Positions 21,390 to 31,001 of a stretch of DNA of 64,000 bases are shown here, piece by piece. Made by a program: the position numbers and the translations under genes. Below the pieces are notes generated by a model. It did not search any database. It was not told the DNA's origin and saw only the letters and a program-made list of their open reading frames with translations. Position 1 is the first letter of the stretch. Each line of letters opens with the position of its first letter. Source of the stretch: Glebionis coronaria (taxonomy: Eukaryota > Streptophyta > Magnoliopsida > Asterales > Asteraceae); the NCBI GenBank assembly GCA_025667525.1, contig CM046875.1, forward strand, positions 120,890,340 to 120,954,339, given 5' to 3'.

Positions 21390-21594
21390 GTTTGAAGATC
21401 TAGTTATAAGATAAATCAATCATGACACTTTTCTTACTTATTGATTTTTTTCTATTATTGTAGATGATAACCGAAAAAGAAGTTTGAATGATAAGATTAA
21501 AAAAGTGTATTTTTTTATATGTACAAGCAATTTTATTCAAGTTCAAAGATATAAAGATGAAGCTAGATAACCAGCGAATGTAAACGGTTCATAC

Positions 21595-21980
21595 ACCCAA
21601 GTTACGAAGAAACCGAGGGTAACCCGATAGAGTCACCTGGTCACGGGTTCGACAACCGGGTCAATCCTGTCGAGCCATCGGGTCACTGGTTTCGACCACC
21701 AGGTCAATCCTATCGAGTCACCGGGGCACCGGTTCAACCACCGGGACACGGGTTCGACCACCGAGTCAACCTGATCGATTCAATATGTACGGGCTCGCCT
21801 ACCGGTTCAACCCGGACGAGTCACCGGGTAACTGATTCGACCATCGGGTCAATTAATAAATAATTAACTATCTATCGCTATGCAATTATTGAATCACGAG
21901 TTCGACCATCAAATCAATTAACATATCATTAATTACATGTTTTTAGGTAATTCCGCTGCTATGCGCGGGTAATCGTCTAG
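21595..21980 (+). mobile_element. Helitron 3' fragment (plus strand) with ~44-bp internal repeats
   Basis: The right end shows a hairpin CCGC-8 nt-GCGG at 21953-21968, then 12 nt, then the terminal CTAG at 21977-21980 followed by T, which is the Helitron 3' signature. Upstream (21615-21860) are about five diverged copies of a unit containing GAGTCACCGGGTCACGGGTTCGACCACC-like sequence. No 5' TC terminus of the same element was found, so it appears 5'-truncated. Confidence 0.6.
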
Positions 21981-22104
21981 TTTTTGTTTAAATGAAACAA
22001 ATTTACTTTTGCTTAAAAATATTATAAAATGGATGATGATGACCCAAATGAAAAAGAGAGGTATGTTATAATAAAGTTAAGATCTATTTATACCTTTAAA
22101 TTAG

Positions 22105-22660
22105 TATAGACCTATTCAACCAATTATAATTACTCATTTATTTAAAAATCAACTTTCAACCATTTTTCTAAAAATTAAATATCTCACAAACGGTAAATGT
22201 CAAACGAAAAAAATACATCATTTCAAAGAGAATTAAATCATCTTTCTATCGAAGGGTACATGTATATACTTTCGACGAAATTTGTTTTCGACTTTTTTTC
22301 TTAAGTCACGTCTGAGAGAAATCATATATGATTCGTCACGAAACATATATGATTTTCAGAAAATCATATATGATTCGTGATATGAATCATATATGATTTT
22401 CTGAAAATCATATATGTTTCGTGACGAATCATATATGATTTCTCTCAGACATGACTTAAGAAAAAAAATCAAAAAAAAAAAAATTCGTCGAAAGTATATA
22501 CATGTGCCCCTCTATAGATAGATGATTTAATTCCCGTCGCGGTGATATGTTTTGTTTTACGTAACGATAAACGGTTTGTGAGATATTTAATTTTTAAAAA
22601 ATGGACTTTTTTGTTAAATGATAAAAATGGGTGATTGTAATTGGTTGATTGAGCTAAGGG
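22105..22660. mobile_element. Foldback/hairpin MITE-like element
   Basis: Two inverted arms of about 270 bp face each other around position 22380. The inner 72 bp of each arm (22305-22376 and 22384-22455) pair with a single mismatch around a 7-nt loop GTGATAT; the outer parts are progressively more diverged (for example ACATGTATATACTTTCGACGA occurs in both). A 12-bp direct repeat GACCCAAATGAA lies outside the arms (22041-22052 and 22700-22711) and could be a target duplication, although it is longer than expected. No coding capacity. Confidence 0.75.
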
Positions 22661-22739
22661 TTTTTAAGTGGGAGTGTTAGGTGACGTGACACCCCGTGAG
22701 ACCCAAATGAAGAGGATTTTGCTTGACACGACACTTAGA

Positions 22740-23157
22740 ACTCTTATATCATCGTTGGTGGTCGTCATTTGGGAAGCCAATACTGTTAACCCGATGGTCT
22801 AACCCGTGACTCGAAAAGATTGGCCCGATGGCCAAACCCGTACCCCGGTGACTAAATCGAGTTGGTCTGATGGTCGATCCGTAACCCGATGACTCGACCG
22901 GGTTGACCCGTTGGTGGAACCCGTGACCAAGTTACTCGACCGAATTCATCCAGTGGACCCGTGACCCGATAACTTATGCAATTGTTTATGATTTAATTTT
23001 TTAACATTTTCTATTTTATCCAACTTATTTGCATTTAATTTTTCAACAATTCTATAATTAATTTCCATTTTTATGCATTTAATTTTTTAACAATTCCATA
23101 ATTAAGTCATTTTTAACATTAAAGTTTTTGGGGTTTTTCTTTTATAAGTAGTAGAGA
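22740..23157 (-). mobile_element. Helitron 5' fragment (minus strand), same family as 21595-21980
   Basis: Read on the minus strand, the sequence starts TCTCTACTACTTATAAAAG preceded by A, a common plant Helitron 5' terminus inserted at an A|T site. After ~170 bp of AT-rich sequence come the same CGGGTCACGGGTTCGACC-type repeats (22775-22975) as in the plus-strand fragment, in the opposite orientation. No matching 3' hairpin and CTRR was found, so it is 3'-truncated. Confidence 0.6.
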
Positions 23158-23358
23158 TACATAATATAATAAAAAATAAAAATAAAGAAAAGGTATAAAA
23201 AAATTTAAAATTAAAAAAAAATTAATTTATAAAATTAATTAAAAAAAATGTAGAAGGTTGTTAAGGGAACTTGAATAACATATTGGACGTTAGCCCACCC
23301 ATTTTTCACTAAAAACAAGATTTCACTGTCTTTGTCCTTCTCTTTTACTGTCTCACGT

Positions 23359-23666
23359 ACGGTTGAGCATCGGTCCAGGACCGAACCGGTTCGGCCAAGG
23401 CCGGACCAGACCGAGGATCAAAAATTCGGATCGAGACCGGACCGAAATGGTCTGGTCCGTTCCGGGTTGGTCCGGCCCGGTTCGGTCCTCTGTCCGGTTA
23501 ATTGACGAGATTTTGGTAAGATGGAATCGGACCGACCGGACCGAGGACCGAATTGGTCCAAAACTCCGGACCGAGGACCGGACTGAAATTGTTCGGTTCG
23601 GTTCGGTTTGAGTCGGTCCGATTTTCCGGTCAGAGTCGGTTTTAAGTCTGTCGTGCTCAGTCCTAA
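23359..23666. mobile_element. Non-autonomous hAT-type MITE, CGGACCGA-rich (308 bp)
   Basis: An exact 8-bp duplication TCTCACGT (23351-23358 and 23667-23674) flanks a body of self-complementary GGACCG/CGGTCC motifs. The termini (ACGGTTGAGCATCGG and, in reverse, TTAGGACTGAGCACG) share the GAGCA core seen in the element at 18661-18983. The ORFs that cross it on both strands are compositional artefacts. Confidence 0.82.
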
Positions 23667-23875
23667 TCTCACGTCAGTTTTTTATCAGTTATCTTTTGTA
23701 TGTTTATGTGTTTAATATTTTTGACTCGTCAAAAGTTATTATTCGCATTTCGTACTTTCAGTTTTACCTAAAAAATATATAATATTTTTTTTAAGAAAAT
23801 AAATAAAACAAGAAGGGTACAAATGGTGAAAGAAGGGGGCTTAATAACCTCCCCTTCTTAATGACTGTGTAACAA

Positions 23876-24222
23876 GGGGTATTTGGTTTGACTTATATAA
23901 TGTAAGCCTATATCGACTTATATAATACAAGCCTCAAGTTTGTGACGTATTTGAAGGTTTTTGGGCTTATGTAAGTTTATTATATCATGGTAAACTTATA
24001 TAAGCCTCTAAGTCTCAAAATAAGCCACAAAATTGAGGCTTACATTATATAAAACGAAAATGCCATATTTCGACTTATATTTCATAAACTCTAATTATTT
24101 AAGCTTATTGATAACAATTGGGCTTATACACATAAGTGTCCAAATAAGCTAAAAAAATTGAAGCTAATGTTATATAAGCTGAAATAGGCTTACATTGAAG
24201 TATAAGCAAAAATAAACAGCCC
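23876..24222. mobile_element. Probable MITE with GCTTATATAA-rich body
   Basis: The left end GGGGTATTTGGTTTGACTTA and the right end in reverse, GGGCTGTTTATTTTTGCTTA, are similar inverted termini. The interior repeats AAGCCT...TATATAAG in both orientations. Flanking GTAACAA and GTAAACAA are only an imperfect duplication, so the superfamily is undecided. Confidence 0.45.
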
Positions 24223-24326
24223 GTAAACAATCTTTCCAGACTCAGGACTTAGCTTCTGGCTTATCGAGAAAGACTTTCATCTTTAAGTACATGAACATTA
24301 CCACGATAACGAGATGGGTTAATGAG

Positions 24327-24397
24327 GGGCTTTAAGGTATAAAATAGTTACATGTTTTTTGAAATGTGTCGATATGGCATGTGTACTTTTTTTATTA
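24327..24397 (+). repeat. Left terminal inverted repeat of a ~1.2-kb element carrying the LINE
   Basis: GGGCTTTAAGGTATAAAATA and the following ~50 bp match, in inverted orientation and at roughly 75% by eye, the sequence at 29823-29892. Removing the LINE and one copy of its TSD would leave a ~1.2-kb TIR element. Confidence 0.6.
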
Positions 24398-24399
24398 TG

Positions 24400-25480
24400 T
24401 ACATGATACATCTACTTTATCAAATGTATAAATGTGACACTTTTTAACGGGAAACTGTTAAAACCGGTTTTGAATTCCTTACTAGAAACCAAGTCAATAG
24501 CCACAGTCATTTCCGTCGAAATTCCGTCAGTATTTCTAGTTTCTGACGAATTGTGACACTATTTTATGTCGCATTTACATAATTATTGTAAAAAAATTTA
24601 CTTGGTAAGTTTTATTCAAGAACAAAAATTTCATAAAATTTTAATTTTTTAAAAACTTGTAATTTCTAACAAAAGAATTTATTTTGTATAAAAACTTGTA
24701 ATTTCATTAAAAAAACTGAAATGTTTTAAGAAAAAATTTGAATTTTTTTCGTCAGCGCCACGTAATGTCCTAATAACCAACCGTAATTCCATCATCCAAA
24801 TATTAATTCGAAAAAAATTAATATTTCCACTACTATTTTGAAAAAAAAAAATCTGACTTTTTTCCGAATTAAAATGGTAACTGAAAATAAAAATTACTTT
24901 CTTTAACTACATTCATATGTGACCTTTATAATGTTTTTTTTGAAATTTTTTCATAAATTTTTTAAAGATTTTTTTCGAATTCTTTTTTAGATTTCGTTCC
25001 AACATAAGATTTTTTTCCGAATTAAATTAGGAGCTGAAAGAAAAATTCGAAAAAAAGTTATTTTGTTGGAAAAAATTTGAGTTTTCGTTACTTAAAAAAA
25101 AGTCATAATATTTTTTCAAATGTTTTTTCGAGTTCTTTTCAAAATTTCTTTTTCAGATTTTTTTCCAGCAAAAATTCGACTTTTTTTCCGAACTAAGTTA
25201 AAAGCTGAAAAAATTATTAAAAAAAATCGAAAAAAACTTATTTTGTTGAAAATAATTGAATTTTTTTTTGACAAAAACTTTTCAAAAAAAATTCAAAGGA
25301 AATTTGAAAAGTTTAAAAAACAAAAAAAAACACATTAGTATAAAGGAGTAACAATGCAAATATTTGATGTAAACACTCGTTAATCATTTGCCATGCAAGC
25401 AAAGTTACCAGTTAAAACGGTAGGAAAATGAGTACACGTGCCATATTAACGGTTTGCTAAAGTAGACGTAACATATATAT
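24400..25480. repeat. AT-rich body of the TIR element with diverged direct repeats
   Basis: Between about 24840 and 25335 the motif TTTTTTCCGAATTAAA followed by (A)AGCTGAAA...ATTCGAAAAAA and TTATTTTGTTG occurs three times at ~170-bp intervals. Poly-A/T content is very high, and the only ORF (25120-25338) is K/F-rich and not gene-like. ACACGTGCCATATTAACGG near 25434 resembles part of the TIR again. Confidence 0.5.
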
Positions 25481-25494
25481 ATAATAAAAAAGTA
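25481..25494. repeat. Left target-site duplication of the LINE (14 bp)
   Basis: ATAATAAAAAAGTA is repeated exactly at 29823-29836, immediately after the LINE poly-A tail. It fixes both LINE ends. Confidence 0.85.
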
Positions 25495-25882
25495 ATGATT
25501 CTAAAAACAAAAAATGCTGAGAAAAACCCTAACTATGGGCGATCATCCTCTTCTTTTTTTGATTTAGGGAAATAGATCCTGTTAGCCTCCATTCATTAAT
25601 TAATGTCTAATTATATGATTCTTCCTCATTAGTTCTCCTTTTTGTCGCTGTTATTTGTGAATGATTCAAGGGCTTCGATTCGTTTGTCCCCTTTTTTTCA
25701 TTATGATCACTAATAACCGGAGATCGAGATCTACTGATGTTCTTATCTGTAATTATTCCTTAATTGATTCGACGAGCGTTTTAGGTTTTCTGTGACTCTT
25801 CATCTTATTAGGTTGTTTCCGTCTTTTTTAGGGTTTTTTCAATTTTCAATCGATTTTTTATTTTCTACTTTGGAATATTATC

Positions 25883-27536
25883 ATGGGTGATCACACTTGG
25901 CAAGAGGTTTCACGGAAGAAGAAAGGGTCCAGATCTAAAGAAGATGATGTGGCCAACGTATCCAAATCAATCTTCCTCACGAACTTCCCTGACTCATTCA
26001 CAGTAAAGATCTATTTCATGCTTGTTAGATTTATGGACATGTCGTTGATTCTTTTATTCCGTTTAAAAGATCGAAAGAAGGTAAATGTTTTGGATTCGTA
26101 TGTTTCATCAATGTGTTTAACGTTGATAGGCTGGTGAATAATTTATGTACGATTTGGGTTGGTAAACTCAAATTTCAAGCAAACATTTCTAGGTCTCAGA
26201 GACCTCCATTAACCACTATCCGTACTCAAGCTGACAAAACCCCTTCACGTAACTGCAATGTTAATGTGAATACTGCTACCAAAAACAAGTCTGCGAATAT
26301 ATCCTATGCCAATGTGGTTAATGGCACCCATTCTGTGACTTCAGAGGCTGAGTCTTCACCTGCCATTGTTCTGGATTCTAATTGTCTATATGAGAAGGAC
26401 ATGAATTATTTAGTGCTTGGTAGGGTTAATGATTTTACTTCAATATCCAACCTCAAGAATGTTCTCACCAATGAAGGCTTTAACGAACTCAAAGTTCATT
26501 ACATGGGTGAATTATGGATTCCATTGGATTTTGTTTCTCTCAATTCTACACAGTTCTTTATGAATAATGTTGGCGCTAAATCATGGTTCTCTCAACTAAA
26601 AGATGCTCACATAGATTTCACAACACCAGGGAGAGTTGCGTTGGTAGATATTGAAGGGGTTCCTATTAAGTTTTGGACCAAGAACACTTTTAAATGCATA
26701 ACTTCTAAATGGGGGGATATTTTGGATTGTAACGATCAAGAAGACACATACTTTCACTCCAAGCGTGTGTGTCTCATCACTAAGTCTTCCAAGAATATTT
26801 CTAAGATTTTCAAAATCATTTATAAAGGGAAGATTATGTGGATCCGTGCTAATGAAGTTCCAGGATGGGAACCAGATTTTCTGGATGATTTAGGTGAGGA
26901 ATCAGATTCTGAATCAATAAACAGTGAATCCTTCAATAGCGAAGGCGATAATGGCCAACATGGAGCTGAGGTTAATAACGGGGAAAATGATCAACATGGT
27001 GTTGAAGAAAACAATGTCGATAATGATCAACACGGTGTTGAGGATAATAATGGTGAGGTTCCTGAAACACAATTCGAATCACAGGGCCAAAACAATGACA
27101 CTCCCCAAGTGAATCCTTTAGAGAAGGTCACCAATGTATCTGCAGATCCTTTTGATATTTACCCTTTGATTGATAAGTTAAACAATGTAACTACTGGGAT
27201 TGAAGGTGCCTCTAATCATACGCCCAATCATCCCCTGGTTACACTCCTGATACCTCCTCGGCTGATCATAGTACTACCAAACCTCAAGATCAACATGCTG
27301 ATAACTTGAATTTCGATCAAGAAGGTAATAACGAAGGATTCAAGAAGGTTTCATCAGAATCTGTTTGTTCTGGTCACTTCAATAAACCTTCTACCTCACG
27401 CACATGTGGTTCTATAATATGTTTGATGGAAGATTTGATCAAAGTAGGTAATACTATAGGATACAATATGGACGGTGTCGTAAACAACATGACTCAAATT
27501 ATTGATTCACAAGGAGCGGCAGCTGTTGATCAATGA
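25883..27536 (+). pseudogene. LINE ORF1 (RRM plus DUF4283-like region), frameshifted
   Basis: ORF1 proteins bind LINE RNA. The start MGDHTWQEVSRKKKGSR is followed by an RRM-like domain (SIFLTNFPDS, then FGFVCFINV as the RNP1-like strand), but a one-base shift near 26007 and a TAG break it. The frame from 26113 then runs ~370 codons through WVGKLKFQANI, VDIEGVPIKFWT and a central region like DUF4283, into a low-complexity acidic repeat (three DQHGVE-type units, ~26945-27060). A second shift near 27230 leads to a final frame ending at TGA 27534-27536. That stop overlaps the ORF2 ATG (27533) as ATGA. Similar proteins are annotated in Asteraceae as nucleotide-binding alpha-beta plait proteins. 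Confidence 0.78.
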
Positions 27537-28240
27537 GTTTTCTGTCTCTTAACATTAAAGGCCTCGCCCAAAAGGCTAAAAAAGTTTGGGTAAAGGAGTT
27601 GTGTACTAAACATAAGGTGAACTTCCAAACCCATAATTGTTAAAGAGTGTTGGGGTAACTTTGGATTTGAGTTTGTTCATAGTGATTCTATTGGTAATTC
27701 AGGAGGTATTATATGTGCTTGGGATGTTAATTCCTTTCGTATTTCTAACCACACTATCTCGGACTCATTTGTGATTATTAGGGGAGTGTGGTTGAAATCT
27801 GGTGAAGATTTCTTTATCGTTTCTGTTTATGCTCCTCATAACTTGAAAGATAAGCAGATACTGTGGGAGTATCTTCATCACGTTGTTCAACAATAGAAGG
27901 GTCAGGTGATTATCATGGGCGATTTCAATAAAGTCAGGTCCAAGATAGATAGATTCGGATCTGTATATCATGGTCACAGGGCCAAATTGTTTAACTCCTT
28001 CATAGCTAAATCTGAGTTAAAAGAAGTTCCTCTTGGTGGTAGTCCTTTCACGTGGTGTCATAAATCTTCTACTAGGATGAGTAAGTTAGATAGATTTCTT
28101 ATTTCAGAAAGTTTATTTAACATGTGCCCTAATATTTCAGCCAACACCTTGGATCGATACTTGTCAGACCATCGCCCTATTTTATTGCGCAAAATTGTTC
28201 TTGACTATGGTCCTACCCCGTTCAAGTTTTACCATAACTA
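27533..28240 (+). pseudogene. LINE ORF2, apurinic/apyrimidinic-type endonuclease domain
   Basis: The frame begins MSFLSLNIKGLAQKAKK, the usual start of the endonuclease/exonuclease/phosphatase fold (catalytic N in 'LNIKG'). It continues as NSGGIICAWD, DFFIVSVYAPH, then after a TAG as GQVIIMGDFNKVRS (the catalytic GDFN), LGGSPFTWCH, LDRFLIS and YLSDHRPILL (the catalytic SDH). This order is diagnostic of L1-type ORF2. A stop and frame loss near 27640 and a TAG at about 27895 inactivate it. Catalytic N, D and H motifs otherwise survive. Downstream, 28241-28650 continues as a degraded linker ending near GIMDEG before the RT deletion. Confidence 0.82.
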
Positions 28241-28649
28241 GATGAAACATGAAGGTTTTGATAAACTCATCGAAGACAGTTGGAGTTACTCACCAGTCGG
28301 AGCTTTAAATGCTTTGCTCCTTCTTGCTATTAAACTGAAGTACCTCATAACGAAGATAAAGGAATAGTCCAATGCAACAAAAAAGATACCAAATCTGGCA
28401 AGGCAAAACTTCATAATGACCTTCAGATTCTGGATGCATCTATTGACAGTGGTAACTTTTCTGATCAACTTTTGGCTAAAAGAGCAGAGATCATCAACTC
28501 TTTGTCTGAAATCGATAAGCTAACAAAAAGTGAAATGGCCCAAAAGGCTAAAATAAAATGGAGTATAGAAGGCGACGAAAATTCCAGTTTCTATCATGGT
28601 ATGCTTAATAAAAGGCGTAGTTAATTAAGTATTCGTGGTATCATGGATG

Positions 28650-29790
28650 AAGGAAGATGGAGCTTCTTGGATAAAATGGTCGAAGGTTCAAGCTTCTAAA
28701 GCAAAGGGTGGTTTGGGTGTCTCAAGTCTCTTTGCTATTAAGCGATCTCTTTTGCTTAAATAGGTTTAGAAATTCCATACTCAAAGTTCTTCTTTTTGGG
28801 CTAGAATAATTAAAGCCATTCATGGTGAAGACGGTCATATTGGTAAGAATATCACGGTTTGTAATAATTCAAGTTGGCTGCAAATCATCAAAGAAATTGG
28901 TATTCTTCAACAGCAAGGTTTTAACTTCATGGCATTCATGCGTTTAAAACTTGGTAACGGATGCAATACGTCTTTTTGGGATGATCACTGGATTGGAAAT
29001 ACAACCCTTAAAAACCAATTTCCACGTCTGTATGCCCTTGAAACTTCTAAAACTATTACTGTTAGTTTAAAGTTGAATGATGATAGCCTAGACCACTCGT
29101 TCTAGGGGTATAGAGCAAACTCAATTCACTGCGCTTTCTGATATGGTCTCACATGTAACCCTTTCGCCTATGTTGGATAGGTGGTATTGGTCTCTTTAAG
29201 GATCTGGGGAATTTTTTATCGCTTCTATTCACAAGGAGATTGATGACAAAAGATTACCTTCTCTGCCTACTAAGACTCGATGGATCAAATATGTTCCCAT
29301 TAAAGTGAACATCCTTGGGTGGAAAATGATGTTGGATGGTCTTCCTACTCGTCTTAATATCTCGAGAAGAGGTATGGATATTAACTCCATCGTTTGCCCT
29401 ATTTGTGATAGTGGTGTTGAATCGTCCAAACACCTTTTTTTCTCATGCAACCTAGCTGTTCAATTGTCGCTTAAAATTACTCAATGGTGGAACATCCCTC
29501 CGGTAGATGGTGATACTCAAGATTCTTGGAGCTCCTGGTTCGTTCTCTGCGGTTAAAATCTAAGCACAAAGATATGCTTCAAGGTATTTTCTACATTATG
29601 TGGTGGCATATTTGGCTATACCGAAACAAGCTTCTTTTTGAGTAGAAGTTACCCTCGAAGACGACTATATTTGAAGAGATAGTCTCTAGATCTTTTTATT
29701 GGTGTAAGTATCGTTGTAAAGCCTCGTTCAGTTGGAACAATTGGCTCAAATCTCCTTATCTTGTATCTCCTTAATTCTAGCACCTTGCTA
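28650..29790 (+). pseudogene. LINE ORF2 C-terminal part with zf-RVT domain (RT core deleted)
   Basis: After the deletion the reading resumes as KAKGGLGVSSLFAIKRSLLLK and ARIIKAIHGEDG, sequences that normally follow the RT thumb. It then continues through FMRLKLGNGCNTSFWDDHWIGN into the zinc-binding RVT module: RWIKYVPIKVNILGWKMMLD, LPTRLNISRRGMD, CPICDSGVESSKHLFFSC (29394-29450). The tail IMWWHIWLYRNKLLF...SFYWCKYRCKASFSW is the conserved C-terminus of this LINE group. At least four stops interrupt it. Confidence 0.78.
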
Positions 29791-29822
29791 GTTTGTTGAA
29801 TAAAAAGCCGTTCAAAAAAAAG

Positions 29823-29892
29823 ATAATAAAAAAGTACACGTACCATATGGATATATTTTAAAAATTACGTAATTATTTTATGCTTTAAACCC
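29823..29892 (-). repeat. Right terminal inverted repeat (partner of 24327-24397)
   Basis: In reverse this reads GGGTTTAAAGCATAAAATAA and continues ~70 bp in parallel with the left TIR. No clear TSD is seen outside the pair (TAATGAG versus TAACAAG at best). Its inner edge overlaps the right TSD copy of the LINE. Confidence 0.6.
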
Positions 29893-31001
29893 TAACAAGA
29901 TTCATAAAACACATATTTAAGCGGACTCTTAGAAGGCTGCCCAATTAGTAAATTCGATCTATCTTATGAAATCTTAGCCAAGAAGGCTTGATAACCAAAA
30001 GTCAAATAGGAACATAAGATAAAAACATTGAACAACTTTGATGATTAAACTTCTAATCTATAGACTCAAATTTAATGCTGATTAGCAAATAATTGACAAG
30101 CCTAGACGAACTATTAACATACGTATTTTCCAACAATTATAACAATTAACTTTTCACTAATAAAATAAGCATTGTTAAGAATTTGATAATCAAACACTTG
30201 GAAGTAACAAACTTAGCACTTCGGGATGCACATTTGTAGCCTAACAGGAATTTAAAGTTCCATCCATGTATTTACCTTATCATAGGACCATCTTCAAGCA
30301 GTAGTTCCTTTTGAGTCCAAATGAGAATCCTCTTCACGAGTGAGATCCTACCAACTAGATATAAAATTGAGAAGAAAACAAAAATGAGACTCTTCAATGC
30401 ATTGTTATCACGAAAAAAAGAAAATACACCCGACAATCACTTCTTTGGAAGAAAGGACACACCAAGAGTAGAAAATAAAGATATTATACTCCATCGTGAG
30501 TTCTAACAACACAATAAAAGAAGCACCTAAAACAAAGATAAATAACAATTATACAAACTTAAGTACGAGTCAAGGATTATATTCTTCACTATAATTTCAA
30601 ATAGTGTGGTGAGTTTAAAGTAGTGCTAGGATGTATAGTGACACTTTTTAATGCACTTTGTCATATCTACGTCTTCCAGTAAAGTAATTCTGATATTCTA
30701 TTAATTTAAAAGGGCAAGTGTTACAAAATATGTCTGTCTCCAGACTCGGGCGATGATCATTGCAGTTCCATGACGGTTTATAAAGTTTATAACAATTATA
30801 TAAAACCTTAAATTAGATCAAAGCACACATAGTGAAAGCGATTTAACAATATCATAATTAATAACACATTTATAATTAATCGAGTTATGGTTACATACCT
30901 TTTACCTAGAGCAAATCCACAAGAAAAACGAACCACCAATTAGGTTTATACACTTTATAACGAATGCTAGTAAGATATAGTCTAAATTAAGATTATATTA
31001 C
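29893..31001. other. Intergenic sequence, nothing recognised
   Basis: AT-rich, no gene-like ORF (the 61-codon frame at 30321 lacks any known motif), and no clear element termini. The five bases before the LTR at 31002 are ATTAC; the matching TSD copy would be outside the window. Confidence 0.4.

Larger units (their letters stand above)
25495..29822 (+). mobile_element. L1-type LINE retrotransposon, internally deleted (4328 bp)
   Basis: Bounded by a 14-bp TSD. It has a 5' UTR of ~390 bp, ORF1 with an RRM-like domain, ORF2 starting with an endonuclease, a large deletion removing the reverse transcriptase core, a zf-RVT segment, and a terminal A-rich tail (29814-29821). Full-length plant L1s of this kind are usually 6-7 kb, so about 2 kb is missing. 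Several stops and frameshifts show that it is not autonomous. It sits inside the TIR element at 24327-29892. Confidence 0.88.

Noticed and set aside
21595..23157. One complete Helitron spanning both termini
   Set aside because: The 3' end is on the plus strand and the 5' end on the minus strand, so they cannot be the two ends of one normal Helitron.
23363..23672. Overlapping 82-84-aa ORFs on both strands
   Set aside because: Self-complementary GGACCG motifs inside a MITE produce open frames on both strands.
25120..25338. 72-aa K/F-rich ORF
   Set aside because: Extreme AT-rich low-complexity sequence with repeats; no start context or domain.
26924..27112. 62-aa methionine/asparagine-rich ORF
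   Set aside because: Alternative frame of the acidic repeat region of LINE ORF1.
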